A stretch of DNA of 64,000 bases from Craterostigma plantagineum (Eukaryota > Streptophyta > Magnoliopsida > Lamiales > Linderniaceae): contig JAPQWV010000005.1 in assembly GCA_027422505.1 (NCBI GenBank), positions 11,103,501 to 11,167,500 on the forward strand, given 5' to 3'. Made by a program: the position numbers and the translations under genes. Below the pieces are notes generated by a model. The model was not told where the DNA came from. It saw only the letters and a program-made list of their open reading frames with translations, and did not search any database. This document shows positions 44,220-56,364 of the stretch, in pieces. The stretch's first letter is position 1. Each line of letters begins with the position of its first letter.

Positions 44220-46405
44220 TGTAATACCCGTAAAATTTAATTACGGGACTTACGACTTAATTAGCAGTAAATTAGGAATTTCGTTGGATTAAATAAATAA
44301 AGAAGTTAGGACTTTGGGTGATACGATGCTTTTATGCTTTTGTGCCCTTAAGTGACTTATGTGTCTATATGATTTCATGCTATGTGATTTAAATTTCTTA
44401 TGGGTGTTACGAATTATGATTTAAGTGATGAACGTAGGATTTAGAGAATTTTAAATGATGAGTTAATTACGTGCTATGAAGAATTCTAACTTAGGAAAGT
44501 AATTAACATTTACATTGGTAAGAATCGAAACTAGACAAGAGGAGTTTGTGAAACATTAGGGTTTTCTAAGTATGCTATCAAAAATGAAAATGTCAAAGTT
44601 AGAAAAGGCCGAGATGAGAATTTCGAAAAGGCTAGATAGGAATCTTGAGATCTTTAAGTGACGAAATCATTAAAACTCGAAATCCATAGAACTCGACATC
44701 TTAAATCTCGAAATTGTGTATTATTAATCTCGAAAGATAGGATCTCGAAATGAGTAAAAGTTGAATAACTAGATGTCGAAACATTAGCATTACTAAACAA
44801 CTCGAAATCTTTAAGACTTACATTGTGATCTCGAAATTTTGGAAACTCGACATCTTTAAAGCTCGAGGTTAAAGCATATTAGAAGATTTCGAAAGATGAG
44901 ATATGTTTCGATTACTTAGCTAGAATGGAAACTAAAGTAATGATAGAATAATAACTATTACATAACTAGGATAGAGATATGTCATTTACCTATCATCACA
45001 CGCAAACTTAGATAAAAAGGAGCTAACATATGTCATTTAGAAGCTAGCAAAAACCTAGAAGGAAAGAGGAAACCACATAGAACGAAAGCAAAAGGAAGAA
45101 ATCGGCCAAACTACTAACGAGAATATCATTATAGAAGGTATAGCTTTATCTGTGATTTGTAGTTCAGTTCTATGTTCTTTATTTTAGGAGATTCAAGGGT
45201 AACAGAGGACTTAGGAATCGGTTTAAGGTATTAGGGTTGTTATATTTTCTAAAGTAGACTTTGAATATAGGTTAGTTATTGATTTTAGGGTTTTGATAAG
45301 GTTTATACAACCTTCAAACTGTTCATGGAAAGTATGGACCTCCGATCGAAAGTTAGATTATTTTTATAGAGTGTTTCGAATGGTGATAGGATTTTCCAGA
45401 TTATGAATCTCGAAACTGTATTAATTCTGTAGGAATGATTTCGAAATGTTCATGAAGGTTTAAGAATGTCGAGATCAACCTCGAGATGGAATTTCGAAGT
45501 GAAGCTCGAAATCCATTCTAGCATCGACTTTAAAATGTGTATAAGAATCTCGAGATCAAGTTTAAAAATCATGTCGAGATCCATGTCAAAATTCCATAAA
45601 TAAAGTCCGAAATTTATATCGAGATCCATCTTTCAAATTTACTTCGAAAAATTTGTGTAAAATCACGAGAGCAAGCTCGAGATTCATGTCGACATTTACT
45701 TCAAAATTTTGTATTGTTTAAGTCTCGAAATCCTAGTATAGATACTACTTTGAGAATTATGTTTAATAGAATGTTACCATCAAACTCGAGATCAACTATC
45801 AAACTCGAGATTCATGTTTAATAGAATTTCATCTCGCAATCAAGCTCGAGATTTATCTCGAGAACATGCCGAGATTCATTTCAGAATTAACCTCGAGAAC
45901 CATGTCTAAAAGAATTTCGAAATGGTACTTTTCAATTTAGGGCAATGTCGGAACTTTAGAATGTTGAAATCATAAAAAGTCGAAACTAGGGTTTTCAAAT
46001 TAAAGCCACTTTAGTGAGACTGCAATTAGATTAAAAAACCCTAATTTTATATGTTCTATACTTAGGGTTTGAAGGTTAGCAATTTACCGTACGATATAGC
46101 TAAGGATACCAGGTAAGTGGAAATCGCAACTACAACACATAATTTTTATGTGCATGAAATTATGTGTTATGTGCTTTTATGATTTTATATGCTTCTATGA
46201 TTTTATGTGAATTCTTACGTGATTTATTTACGTTATACGATGACATGACACACATATTCATGGCATGAGCATGTGCACACACGACTAGTATAAGAGTCAG
46301 GGAAAGAGAGCGTGCATGAGTATAAGATCGCGTGAAAGCGATGTAGATATTTGCTGATATGAGCATTTGTGTCGACTCAATGATGAGTCACGGCTCTTCT
46401 ATGCT

Positions 46406-46515
46406 ACTACGGCGATTCACGAGGCCGAATTACCTGATTCACGAGAGGTAGGGGAAATACACTACGGCGATTCACGAGGCCGACTGCCCGATTCATGAGA
46501 GGCAGGTAGATACCC
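46406..46515. repeat. 55-bp tandem pair in array LTR
   Basis: ACTACGGCGATTCACGAGGC begins both units (46406 and 46461). Also at 51382 in LTR 2. The truncation of LTR 3 (56364) falls 8 nt into the first unit. Confidence 0.85.
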
Positions 46516-46988
46516 CATAGCAGGAGATGCTACCTGGAGGATGCGACTCGAGGGAATGAGCGGCACCGAGAGAACCTCGAGTGTTGACAACCTCGTAGTA
46601 GGTTACCAGTGAGAAGCACCCGCGTGTCAGGCCGCATTGGGATGGAAAGGCGCCTTAGGGTTAAACGTAATTTGTGCGCCCGGGTTAGCCTCTCAATGGG
46701 ACCATGTTGGGATTGAAAGGCATATTAGCCTCTCAGTGTGGACCGCATTGGGATGGAAAGGCACCATAGGGTTAAGCACAGATTGCGTACTCGGGTTTAG
46801 CCTTCCAGTGTGTGTACTGCCACTTATTTATACCCTTAGGGGTTTGAGCTCTATATGGTGCATAGTAAGATTGAAAGCCGATGGCCCAATATGAAATGAG
46901 GAAATGAGAAGGTCGTGAGAAGTTAATAGCATTGGCGCGAATGCCTTCTATTTAGGTCACGAGCATTTCATGCATGGTTTTCACTTAC

Positions 46989-47005
46989 TGAGCTTTATAA
47001 GCCCA
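46989..47005 (+). promoter_or_regulatory. Conserved LTR hairpin (TACTGAGC type), LTR 1
   Basis: TGAGCTT-TAT-AAGCCCA, then TTTTTATGTGTTGTAGG; 274 nt before the LTR end. Copy in LTR 2 at 51965-51981. Stem has one A-C mismatch compared with 20217-20233. Confidence 0.45.
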
Positions 47006-47281
47006 TTCCACTTTTTATGTGTTGTAGGACCCCGCGATCACGGTACGTGATCATTTTCACGGCGAGGCCAACTGCTGAAGCTTCCGAGGGCTTTTGAGAT
47101 GGAAGTGTGTGCATGGATGCGACCTCGTTGAGGCCCAGTAGATAGATTTAATTTGACCCGCATGCGCGCTTTCCTATGTAAATAGGACCCACGATGATTT
47201 TGTACGATCTATTTCGTTACTAGGACATTAGTCACGTAGACTAGTTAAGAAAGTAGTGGTGGAAGGCAGGGCTGCCACAGG

Positions 47282-47293
47282 TGGTATCAGAGC
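47282..47293 (+). other. PBS, tRNA-iMet type, array unit 1
   Basis: TGGTATCAGAGC 2 nt after LTR 1. Confidence 0.9.
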
Positions 47294-47432
47294 TTAGGAT
47301 ATAGGTTCTGCAGACTGTCCATGTACACACACTCAAAAGCACGGAAGCGGCCTTGCTCGTAAGTTTTATGTTTTTCTGAATTTCTGGTATTACATGATTT
47401 ATTGGTCTTAGGAACGTTAGGATTGAAGAACG

Positions 47433-48620
47433 ATGGGTAGAACAAGAAATGAGAATAGTGGGGGTGCAGATAAAGGTAAAGAACCCATAGCCCCTACCGA
47501 TAGTCGGGATGCGATTATCCTTCAGCTCGCGGAACTAGTCCGCCAACAATCTGCCCGAATTCAGCAACTGATCCAACAACAAAACGCTGGTGGGCAATCA
47601 AGCAATGGATCCCCTCAGGCCGACGAATCGAAATGGTTGGGGAAAGATTTCGCAAACTTAACCTCCCAACCTTTGAAGATGCTCTTGACCCAACATCGGC
47701 TGAGGATTGGCTCCGAACCCTAGAAACTATGTTCCAACATAGTCGTACCCCTGAAACCGAAAAGGCCTTGTGCGCTAGCTACCTATTAAGGGGAAGCGCA
47801 GGTCATTGGTGGGACACAATCCTGACTCTTGAAGACCCCTTGACAATGACCTGGGAGCGTTTCAATGAACTTTTTTGAAATAAGTATTTCACCGCTCCCG
47901 TTCGAGCCTAGAGGATGAACGAATTCATCAATCTCCGCCAAGGAGCAATGACGGTGGCGGAGTATATTAGGAAATTCGAACAGCTCTCCCGATTCGCTGC
48001 TCACATGGTGAGCACAGAAGCACTGAAGATCGAGCGATTTATGAAAGGCTTGAAGCCAGAGCTTTACCGCGATGTCGACATGGCTGGATTCCAAGGGGTT
48101 ACTTATGCCCAAATGGCGGAACGAGCCCTGATGGCTGAGCAAGCCGAAATCTGAATTGTACGAGCACGTGAGGCTAAAAGGAAGTCGAACAAGGACCCAA
48201 AGGGGATGGAAACAACCCGAAGAAACCGTTCGTTCCTAAGAATGTGAAGCCCAATTTCCAAAATCAACCCGGACCACCTCAGCAAAGTAACACGAATCAA
48301 GGGAGACCCCAACCAAACGTACCCACATGTCCAAAATGTGCACGACGTCATCTGGGCGTCTGCTTTTCACAAAATGCTACTTGCTATAAATGTGGCAAAG
48401 TAGGCCACTACTCTGTAGCCTGCTCGGAGAATACACCGGGAAATCAGGCAGCAAATCCGACTAGACCACAGAAGGTACCCGCTCGGGTATACATGCTTAC
48501 AGCGGAGGAAGCTGAAAACAATCAGTCCGAGATGGAAGGTACCCTTCTAACCGATTAAACCTCAACATGCATTCTAGTGGACTTATGAGCTACATTTTCT
48601 TTTGTATCCACCACTTATGT
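47433..48620 (+). pseudogene. Tekay-type gag, unit 1, with protease stub; pol deleted
   Basis: Starts MGRTRNENSGG like the young element's gag. The N-terminus shifts frame near 47630. The core continues with ERFRKLNLPTFED and GHWWDTI until TGA at 47876 and a TAG about 30 nt later, then [22 protein letters not shown] further stop and frameshift lie near 48152-48240. The next frame has the Cys clusters CPKCARRHLGVC and the zinc knuckle CYKCGKVGHYSVAC near 48390-48435. Just after the stop at 48556 the protease start (CILVD, then TGA instead of SGAT) is recognisable. RT, RNase H and integrase are absent. About 500 bp of unrecognised sequence leads to the PPT. Confidence 0.85.
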
Positions 48621-49110
48621 GGTAAGACTCAGGATTTCTTTTAGCCGACTTGGTTGATACCAGTTCGAGTGTCGACCTGAATCGTGATCGTAGTAGATAA
48701 GCGTTCGAAAATAGGAATTCGTACCTGAATTCCTGAAACCTAAGATCCAATAATATCCGGGGTATAATCCTATACCCCAATCTTTTGATCATCCTGAGAA
48801 AACATATTCGTTCGATATCAGAATGGCGCAGCGGAGGAGTAATGGACGCTAATGACTTTCGATCCCTACCTAAGTCTTTTTTTAGGAATTCTTGTTAGCT
48901 CTTCGAGGTAATATGCGTTCCACTAACTGGAACAATCTTCATATCTACTTCATCAGAATCCTATTCCTTTCTATCCTTGAAAAATTATTTGAGATTCCTT
49001 GATAACTTCCTAAAGTGAATTTTTATCACCTAACCAAGCCAGTTCAACTCCCTACCAATCGTTACCCTGAATTGTTCCAACCAACGGAATTTCGGTGGCG
49101 AAATTCTTAT
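48621..49110 (+). other. Unrecognised internal 3' region, unit 1
   Basis: Between the protease stub and the PPT, where pol should be. Stops in all frames; the last 60 bp (GGTGGCGAAATTCTTATAAGG) resemble the end of a Tekay internal region. It marks an internal deletion of about 3 kb or more relative to the young element. Confidence 0.6.
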
Positions 49111-49122
49111 AAGGGGGGAGAA
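49111..49122 (+). other. Polypurine tract, unit 1
   Basis: AAGGGGGGAGAA immediately before LTR 2. Confidence 0.9.
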
Positions 49123-52100
49123 TGTAATACCCGTAAAATTTAATTACGGGACTTACGACTTAATTAGCAGGAAATTAGGAATTTCGTTGGATTAAATAAA
49201 TAAAGAAGTTAGGACTTTGGGTGATACGATGCTTTTATGCTTTTGTGCCCTTAAGTGACTTATGTGTCTATATGATTTCATGCTATGTGATTTAAAATTC
49301 TTATGGGTGTTACGAATTATGACTTAAGTGATGAACGTAGGATTTAGAGAATTTTAAATGATGAGTTCATTACGTGCTAGAAGAATTCTAACTTAGGAAA
49401 GTAATTAACATTTACATTGGTAAGAATCGAAACTAGACAAGAGGAGTTTGTGAAACATTAGGGTTTTCTAAGTATGCTATCAAAAATGAAAATGTCAAAG
49501 CTAGAAAAGGCCGAGATGAGAATTTCGAAAAAGAATACTAAGGGTTAAGATGAGTCTCGAGATTTATAACTTTCAAGAAAGGATTAATTTCGAAAAGGCT
49601 AGATAGGAATCTTGAGGTCTTTAAGTCACGAAATCATTAAAACTCGAAATCCTTAGAACTCGACATCTTAAATCTCGAAATTGTGTATTATTAATCTCGA
49701 AAGATAGGATCTCGAAATGAGTAAAAGTTGAATAACTAGATGTCGAAACATTATCATTACTAAACAACTCGATAGCTTTAAGACTTACATTGTGATCTCG
49801 AAATTTTGGATACTCGACATCTTTAAAGCTCGAGATTAAAGCATATTAGAAGATTTCGAAAGATGAGATATGTTTTGATTACTTAGTTAGAAGGGAAACT
49901 AAAGTAATGATAGAATAAAAACTATTACATAACCAGGATAGAGATCAATTAAATATCGATGTCATTTACCTATCATCACACGCAAACTTAGATAAAAAGG
50001 AGCTAACATATGTCATTTAGAAGCTAGCAAAAACCTAGAAGGAAAGAGGAAACCACATCAAATGAAAGCAAAAGGAAGAAATCGGCCAAACTACTAATGA
50101 GAATATCATTATAGAAGGTATAGCTTTATCTGTGATATGTAGTTCAGTTGTTCTTTATTTTAGGAGATTCAAGGGTAACAGAGGACTTAGGAATCAGTTT
50201 AAGGTATTAGGGTTGTTATATTTTCTAAAGTAGACTTTGAATATAGGTTAGTTATTGATTTTAGGGTTTTGATAAGGTTTATACAACCTTCAAACTGTTC
50301 ATGGAAAGTATGGACCTCCGATCGAAAGTTAGATTATTTTTATAGGGTGTTTCGAATGGTGATAGGATTTTCCAGATTATGAATCTCGAAACTGTATTAA
50401 TTCTGTAGGAATGATTTCGAAATGTTCATGAAGGTTTAAGAATGTCGAGATCAACCTCGAGATGGAATTTCGAAGTGAAGCTCGAAATCCATTCTAGCAT
50501 CGACTTTAAAATGTGTATAAGAATCTCGAGATCAAGTTTAAAAATCATGTCGAGATCCATGTCAAAATTCCATAAATAAAGTCCGAAATTTATATCGAGA
50601 TCCATCTTTCAAATTTACTTCGAAAAATTTGTGTAAAATCACGAGAGCAAGCTCGAGATTCATGTCGACATTTACTTCAAAATTTTGTATTGTTTAAGTC
50701 TCGAAATCCTAGTATAGATACTACTTTGAGAATTATGTTTAATAGAATGTTACCATCAAACTCGAGATCAACTATCAAACTCGAGATTCATGTTTAATAG
50801 AATTTCATCTCGCAATCAAGCTCGAGATTTATCTCGAGAACATGCCGAGATTCATTTCAGAATTAACCTCGAGAACCATGTCTAAAAGAATTTCGAAATG
50901 GTACTTTTCAATTTAGGGCAATGTCGGAACTTTAGAATGTTGAAATCATAAAAAGTCGAAACTAGGGTTTTCAAATTAAAGCCACTTTAGTGAGACTGCA
51001 ATTAGATTAAAAAACCCTAATTTTATATGTTCTATACTTAGGGTTTGAAGGTTAGCAATTTACCGTACGATATAGCTAAGGATACCAGGTAAGTGGAAAT
51101 CGCAACTACAACACATAATTTTTATGTGCATGAAATTATGTGTTATGTGCTTTTATGATTTTATATGCTTCTATGATTTTATGTGAATTCTTACGTGATT
51201 TATTTACGTTATACGATGACATGACACACATATTCATGGCATGAGCATGTGCACACACGACTAGTATAAGAGTCAGGGAAAGAGAGCGTGCATGAGTATA
51301 AGATCGCGTGAAAGCGATGTAGATATTTGCTGATATGAGCATTTGTGTCGACTCAATGATGAGTCACGGCTCTTCTATGCTACTACGGCGATTCACGAGG
51401 CCGAATTACCTGATTCACGAGAGGTAGGGGAAATACACTACGGCGATTCACGAGGCCGACTGCCCGATTCATGAGAGGCAGGTAGATACCCCATAGCAGG
51501 AGATGCTACCTGGAGGATGCGACTCGAGGGAATGAGCGGCACCGAGAGAACCTCGAGTGTTGACAACCTCGTAGTAGGTTACCAGTGAGAAGCACCCGCG
51601 TGTCAGGCCGCATTGGGATGGAAAGGCGCCTTAGGGTTAAACGTAATTTGTGCGCCCGGGTTAGCCTCTCAATGGGACCATGTTGGGATTGAAAGGCATA
51701 TTAGCCTCTCAGTGTGGACCGCATTGGGATGGAAAGGCACCATAGGGTTAAGCACAGATTGCGTACTCGGGTTTAGCCTTCCAGTGTGTGTACTGCCACT
51801 TATTTATACCCTTAGGGGTTTGAGCTCTATATGGTGCATAGTAAGATTGAAAGCCGATGGCCCAATATGAAATGAGGAAATGAGAAGGTCGTGAGAAGTT
51901 AATAGCATTGGCGCGAATGCCTTCTATTTAGGTCACGAGCATTTCATGCATGGTTTTCACTTACTGAGCTTTATAAGCCCATTCCACTTTTTATGTGTTG
52001 TAGGACCCCGCGATCACGGTACGTGATCATTTTCACGGCGAGGCCAACTGCTGAAGCTTCCGAGGGCTTTTGAGATGGAAGTGTGTGCATGGATGCGACC

Positions 52101-52255
52101 TCGTTGAGGCCCAGTAGATAGATTTAATTTGACCCGCATGCGCGCTTTCCTATGTAAATAGGACCCACGATGATTTTGTACGATCTATTTCGTTACTAGG
52201 ACATTAGTCACGTAGACTAGTTAAGAAAGTAGTGGTGGAAGGCAGGGCTGCCACA
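49123..52255 (+). mobile_element. LTR 2 (shared, middle) of gag-only array
   Basis: 3,133 bp; serves as 3' LTR of unit 1 (PPT on its left) and 5' LTR of unit 2 (PBS on its right). Its 5' 2.2 kb is almost identical to LTR 3, whereas LTR 1 differs more there. Confidence 0.9.
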
Positions 52256-52257
52256 GG

Positions 52258-52269
52258 TGGTATCAGAGC
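52258..52269 (+). other. PBS, tRNA-iMet type, array unit 2
   Basis: TGGTATCAGAGC 2 nt after LTR 2. Confidence 0.9.
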
Positions 52270-52407
52270 TTAGGATATAGGTTCTGCAGACTGTCCATGT
52301 ACACACACTCAAAAGCACGGAAGCGGCCTTGCTCGTAAGTTTTATGTTTTCTGAATTTCTGGTATTACATGATTTATTGGTCTTAGGAACGTTAGGATTG
52401 AAGAACG

Positions 52408-53595
52408 ATGGGTAGAACAAGAAATGAGAATAGTGGGGGTGCAGATAAAGGTAAAGAACCCATAGCCCCTACCGATAGTCGGGATGCGAATATCCTTCAG
52501 CTCGCGGAACTAGTCCGCCAACAATCTGCCCGAATTCAGCAACTGATCCAACAACAAAACGCTGGTGGGCAATCAAGCAATGGATCCCCTCAGGCCGACG
52601 AATCGAAATGGTTGGGGAAAGATTTCGCAAACTTAACCTCCCAACCTTTGAAGATGCTCTTGACCCAACATCGGCTGAGGATTGGCTCCGAACCCTAGAA
52701 ACTATGTTCCAACATAGTCGTACCCCTGAAACCGAAAAGGCCTTGTGCGCTAGCTACCTATTAAGGGGAAGCGCAGGTCATTGGTGGGACACAATCCTGA
52801 CTCTTGAAGACCCCTTGACAATGACCTGGGAGCGTTTCAATGAACTTTTTTGAAATAAGTATTTCACCGCTCCCGTTCGAGCCTAGAGGATGAACGAATT
52901 CATCAATCTCCGCCAAGGAGCAATGACGGTGGCGGAGTATATTAGGAAATTCGAACAGCTCTCCCGATTCGCTGCTCACATGGTGAGCACAGAAGCACTG
53001 AAGATCGAGCGATTTATGAAAGGCTTGAAGCCAGAGCTTTACCGCGATGTCGACATGGCTGGATTCCAAGGGGTTACTTATGCCCAAATGGCGGAACGAG
53101 CCCTGATGGCTGAGCAAGCCGAAATCTGAATTGTACGAGCACGTGAGGCTAAAAGGAAGTCGAACAAGGACCCAAAGGGGATGGAAACAACCCGAAGAAA
53201 CCGTTCGTTCCTAAGAATGTGAAGCCCAATTTCCAAAATCAACCCGGACCACCTCAGCAAAGTAACACGAATCAAGGGAGACCCCAACCAAACGTACCCA
53301 CATGTCCAAAATGTGCACGACGTCATCTGGGCGTCTGCTTTTCACAAAATGCTACTTGCTATAAATGTGGCAAAGTAGGCCACTACTCTGTAGCCTGCTC
53401 GGAGAATACACCGGGAAATCAGGCAGCAAATCCGACTAGACCACAGAAGGTACCCGCTCGGGTATACATGCTTACAGCGGAAGAAGCTGAAAACAATCAG
53501 TCCGAGATGGAAGGTACCCTTCTAACCGATTAAACCTCAACATGCATTCTAGTGGACTTATGAGCTACATTTTCTTTTGTATCCACCACTTATGT
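52408..53595 (+). pseudogene. Tekay-type gag, unit 2, with protease stub; pol deleted
   Basis: Near-identical copy of unit 1 at offset +4,975, with the same first frameshift, the same TGA and TAG, the same second frameshift and the same protease truncation. One residue difference was seen near the N-terminus (Asn instead of Ile after ...SRDA), plus a synonymous change near 53481. Shared lesions mean the two units were copied from one already-defective internal region. Confidence 0.85.
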
Positions 53596-54085
53596 GGTAA
53601 GACTCAGGATTTCTTTTAGCCGACTTGGTTGATACCAGTTCGAGTGTCGACCTGAATCGTGATCGTAGTAGATAAGCGTTCGAAAATAGGAATTCGTACC
53701 TGAATTCCTGAAACCTAAGATCCAATAATATCCGGGGTATAATCCTATACCCCAATCTTTTGATCATCCTGAGAAAACATATTCGTTCGATATCAGAATG
53801 GCGCAGCGGAGGAGTAATGGACGCTAATGACTTTCGATCCCTACCTAAGTCTTTTTTTAGGAATTCTTGTTAGCTCTTCGAGGTAATATGCGTTCCACTA
53901 ACTGGAACAATCTTCATATCTACTTCATCAGAATCCTATTCCTTTCTATCCTTGAAAAATTATTTGAGATTCCTTGATAACTTCCTAGAGTGAATTTTTA
54001 TCACCTAACCAAGCCAGTTCAACTCCCTACCAATCGTTACCCTGAATTGTTCCAACCAACGGAATTTCGGTGGCGAAATTCTTAT
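53596..54085 (+). other. Unrecognised internal 3' region, unit 2
   Basis: Same as 48621-49110; one substitution seen (CCTAGAG versus CCTAAAG near 53987). No coding potential. Confidence 0.6.
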
Positions 54086-54097
54086 AAGGGGGGAGAA
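54086..54097 (+). other. Polypurine tract, unit 2
   Basis: AAGGGGGGAGAA directly before LTR 3. Confidence 0.9.
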
Positions 54098-56364
54098 TGT
54101 AATACCCGTAAAATTTAATTACGGGACTTACGACTTAATTAGCAGGAAATTAGGAATTTCGTTGGATTAAATAAATAAAGAAGTTAGGACTTTGGGTGAT
54201 ACGATGCTTTTATGCTTTTGTGCCCTTAAGTGACTTATGTGTCTATATGATTTCATGCTATGTGATTTAAAATTCTTATGGGTGTTACGAATTATGACTT
54301 AAGTGATGAACGTAGGATTTAGAGAATTTTAAATGATGAGTTCATTACGTGCTAGAAGAATTCTAACTTAGGAAAGTAATTAACATTTACATTGGTAAGA
54401 ATCGAAACTAGACAAGAGGAGTTTGTGAAACATTAGGGTTTTCTAAGTATGCTATCAAAAATGAAAATGTCAAAGCTAGAAAAGGCCGAGATGAGAATTT
54501 CGAAAAAGAATACTAAGGGTTAAGATGAGTCTCGAGATTTATAACTTTCAAGAAAGGATTAATTTCGAAAAGGCTAGATAGGAATCTTGAGGTCTTTAAG
54601 TCACGAAATCATTAAAACTCGAAATCCTTAGAACTCGACATCTTAAATCTCGAAATTGTGTATTATTAATCTCGAAAGATAGGATCTCGAAATGAGTAAA
54701 AGTTGAATAACTAGATGTCGAAACATTATCATTACTAAACAACTCGATAGCTTTAAGACTTACATTGTGATCTCGAAATTTTGGATACTCGACATCTTTA
54801 AAGCTCGAGATTAAAGCATATTAGAAGATTTCGAAAGATGAGATATGTTTTGATTACTTAGTTAGAAGGGAAACTAAAGTAATGATAGAATAAAAACTAT
54901 TACATAACCAGGATAGAGATCAATTAAATATCGATGTCATTTACCTATCATCACACGCAAACTTAGATAAAAAGGAGCTAACATATGTCATTTAGAAGCT
55001 AGCAAAAACCTAGAAGGAAAGAGGAAACCACATCAAATGAAAGCAAAAGGAAGAAATCGGCCAAACTACTAATGAGAATATCATTATAGAAGGTATAGCT
55101 TTATCTGTGATATGTAGTTCAGTTGTTCTTTATTTTAGGAGATTCAAGGGTAACAGAGGACTTAGGAATCAGTTTAAGGTATTAGGGTTGTTATATTTTC
55201 TAAAGTAGACTTTGAATATAGGTTAGTTATTGATTTTAGGGTTTTGATAAGGTTTATACAACCTTCAAACTGTTCATCGAAAGTATGGACCTCCGATCGA
55301 AAGTTAGATTATTTTTATAGGGTGTTTCGAATGGTGATAGGATTTTCCAGATTATGAATCTCGAAACTGTATTAATTCTGTAGGAATGATTTCGAAATGT
55401 TCATGAAGGTTTAAGAATGTCGAGATCAACCTCGAGATGGAATTTCGAAGTGAAGCTCGAAATCCATTCTAGCATCGACTTTAAAATGTGTATAAGAATC
55501 TCGAGATCAAGTTTAAAAATCATGTCGAGATCCATGTCAAAATTCCATAAATAAAGTCCGAAATTTATATCGAGATCCATCTTTCAAATTTACTTCGAAA
55601 AATTTGTGTAAAATCACGAGAGCAAGCTCGAGATTCATGTCGACATTTACTTCAAAATTTTGTATTGTTTAAGTCTCGAAATCCTAGTATAGATACTACT
55701 TTGAGAATTATGTTTAATAGAATGTTACCATCAAACTCGAGATCAACTATCAAACTCGAGATTCATGTTTAATAGAATTTCATCTCGCAATCAAGCTCGA
55801 GATTTATCTCGAGAACATGCCGAGATTCATTTCAGAATTAACCTCGAGAACCATGTCTAAAAGAATTTCGAAATGGTACTTTTCAATTTAGGGCAATGTC
55901 GGAACTTTAGAATGTTGAAATCATAAAAAGTCGAAACTAGGGTTTTCAAATTAAAGCCACTTTAGTGAGACTGCAATTAGATTAAAAAACCCTAATTTTA
56001 TATGTTCTATACTTAGGGTTTGAAGGTTAGCAATTTACCGTACGATATAGCTAAGGATACCAGGTAAGTGGAAATCGCAACTACAACACATAATTTTTAT
56101 GTGCATGAAATTATGTGTTATGTGCTTTTATGATTTTATATGCTTCTATGATTTTATGTGAATTCTTACGTGATTTATTTACGTTATACGATGACATGAC
56201 ACACATATTCATGGCATGAGCATGTGCACACACGACTAGTATAAGAGTCAGGGAAAGAGAGCGTGCATGAGTATAAGATCGCGTGAAAGCGATGTAGATA
56301 TTTGCTGATATGAGCATTTGTGTCGACTCAATGATGAGTCACGGCTCTTCTATGCTACTACGGC
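54098..56364 (+). mobile_element. LTR 3 of gag-only array, 3' truncated
   Basis: About 2.27 kb, matching LTR 2 at +4,975 with hardly any change (TTCATCGAAAG versus TTCATGGAAAG near 55277). Ends in the 55-bp tandem pair at ACTACGGC and runs straight into a Sirevirus third-ORF sequence. No TSD to match GACTC at 44215-44219. Confidence 0.9.

Larger units (their letters stand above)
44220..47279 (+). mobile_element. LTR 1 of gag-only Tekay-derivative array
   Basis: 3,060 bp, TGTAATACCCG...GGGCTGCCACA, followed by a tRNA-iMet PBS. Contains the terminal hairpin (44227-44247), a CTCGAG/TCGAAAT-rich zone (about 44600-45920), a 55-bp tandem pair (46406-46515), irregular repeats of TTGGGATGGAAAGGC (46636, 46706, 46747) and the conserved hairpin (46989-47005, one A-C mismatch). 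It differs from LTR 2 by a missing 72-bp segment near 44630 and a missing 15 bp near 44972. Left flank GACTC. Confidence 0.9.

Noticed and set aside
46160..46366. 68-codon minus-strand frame found three times (also 51136, 56111)
   Set aside because: Repeats because the array LTRs repeat; His/Ala-rich and without family resemblance.
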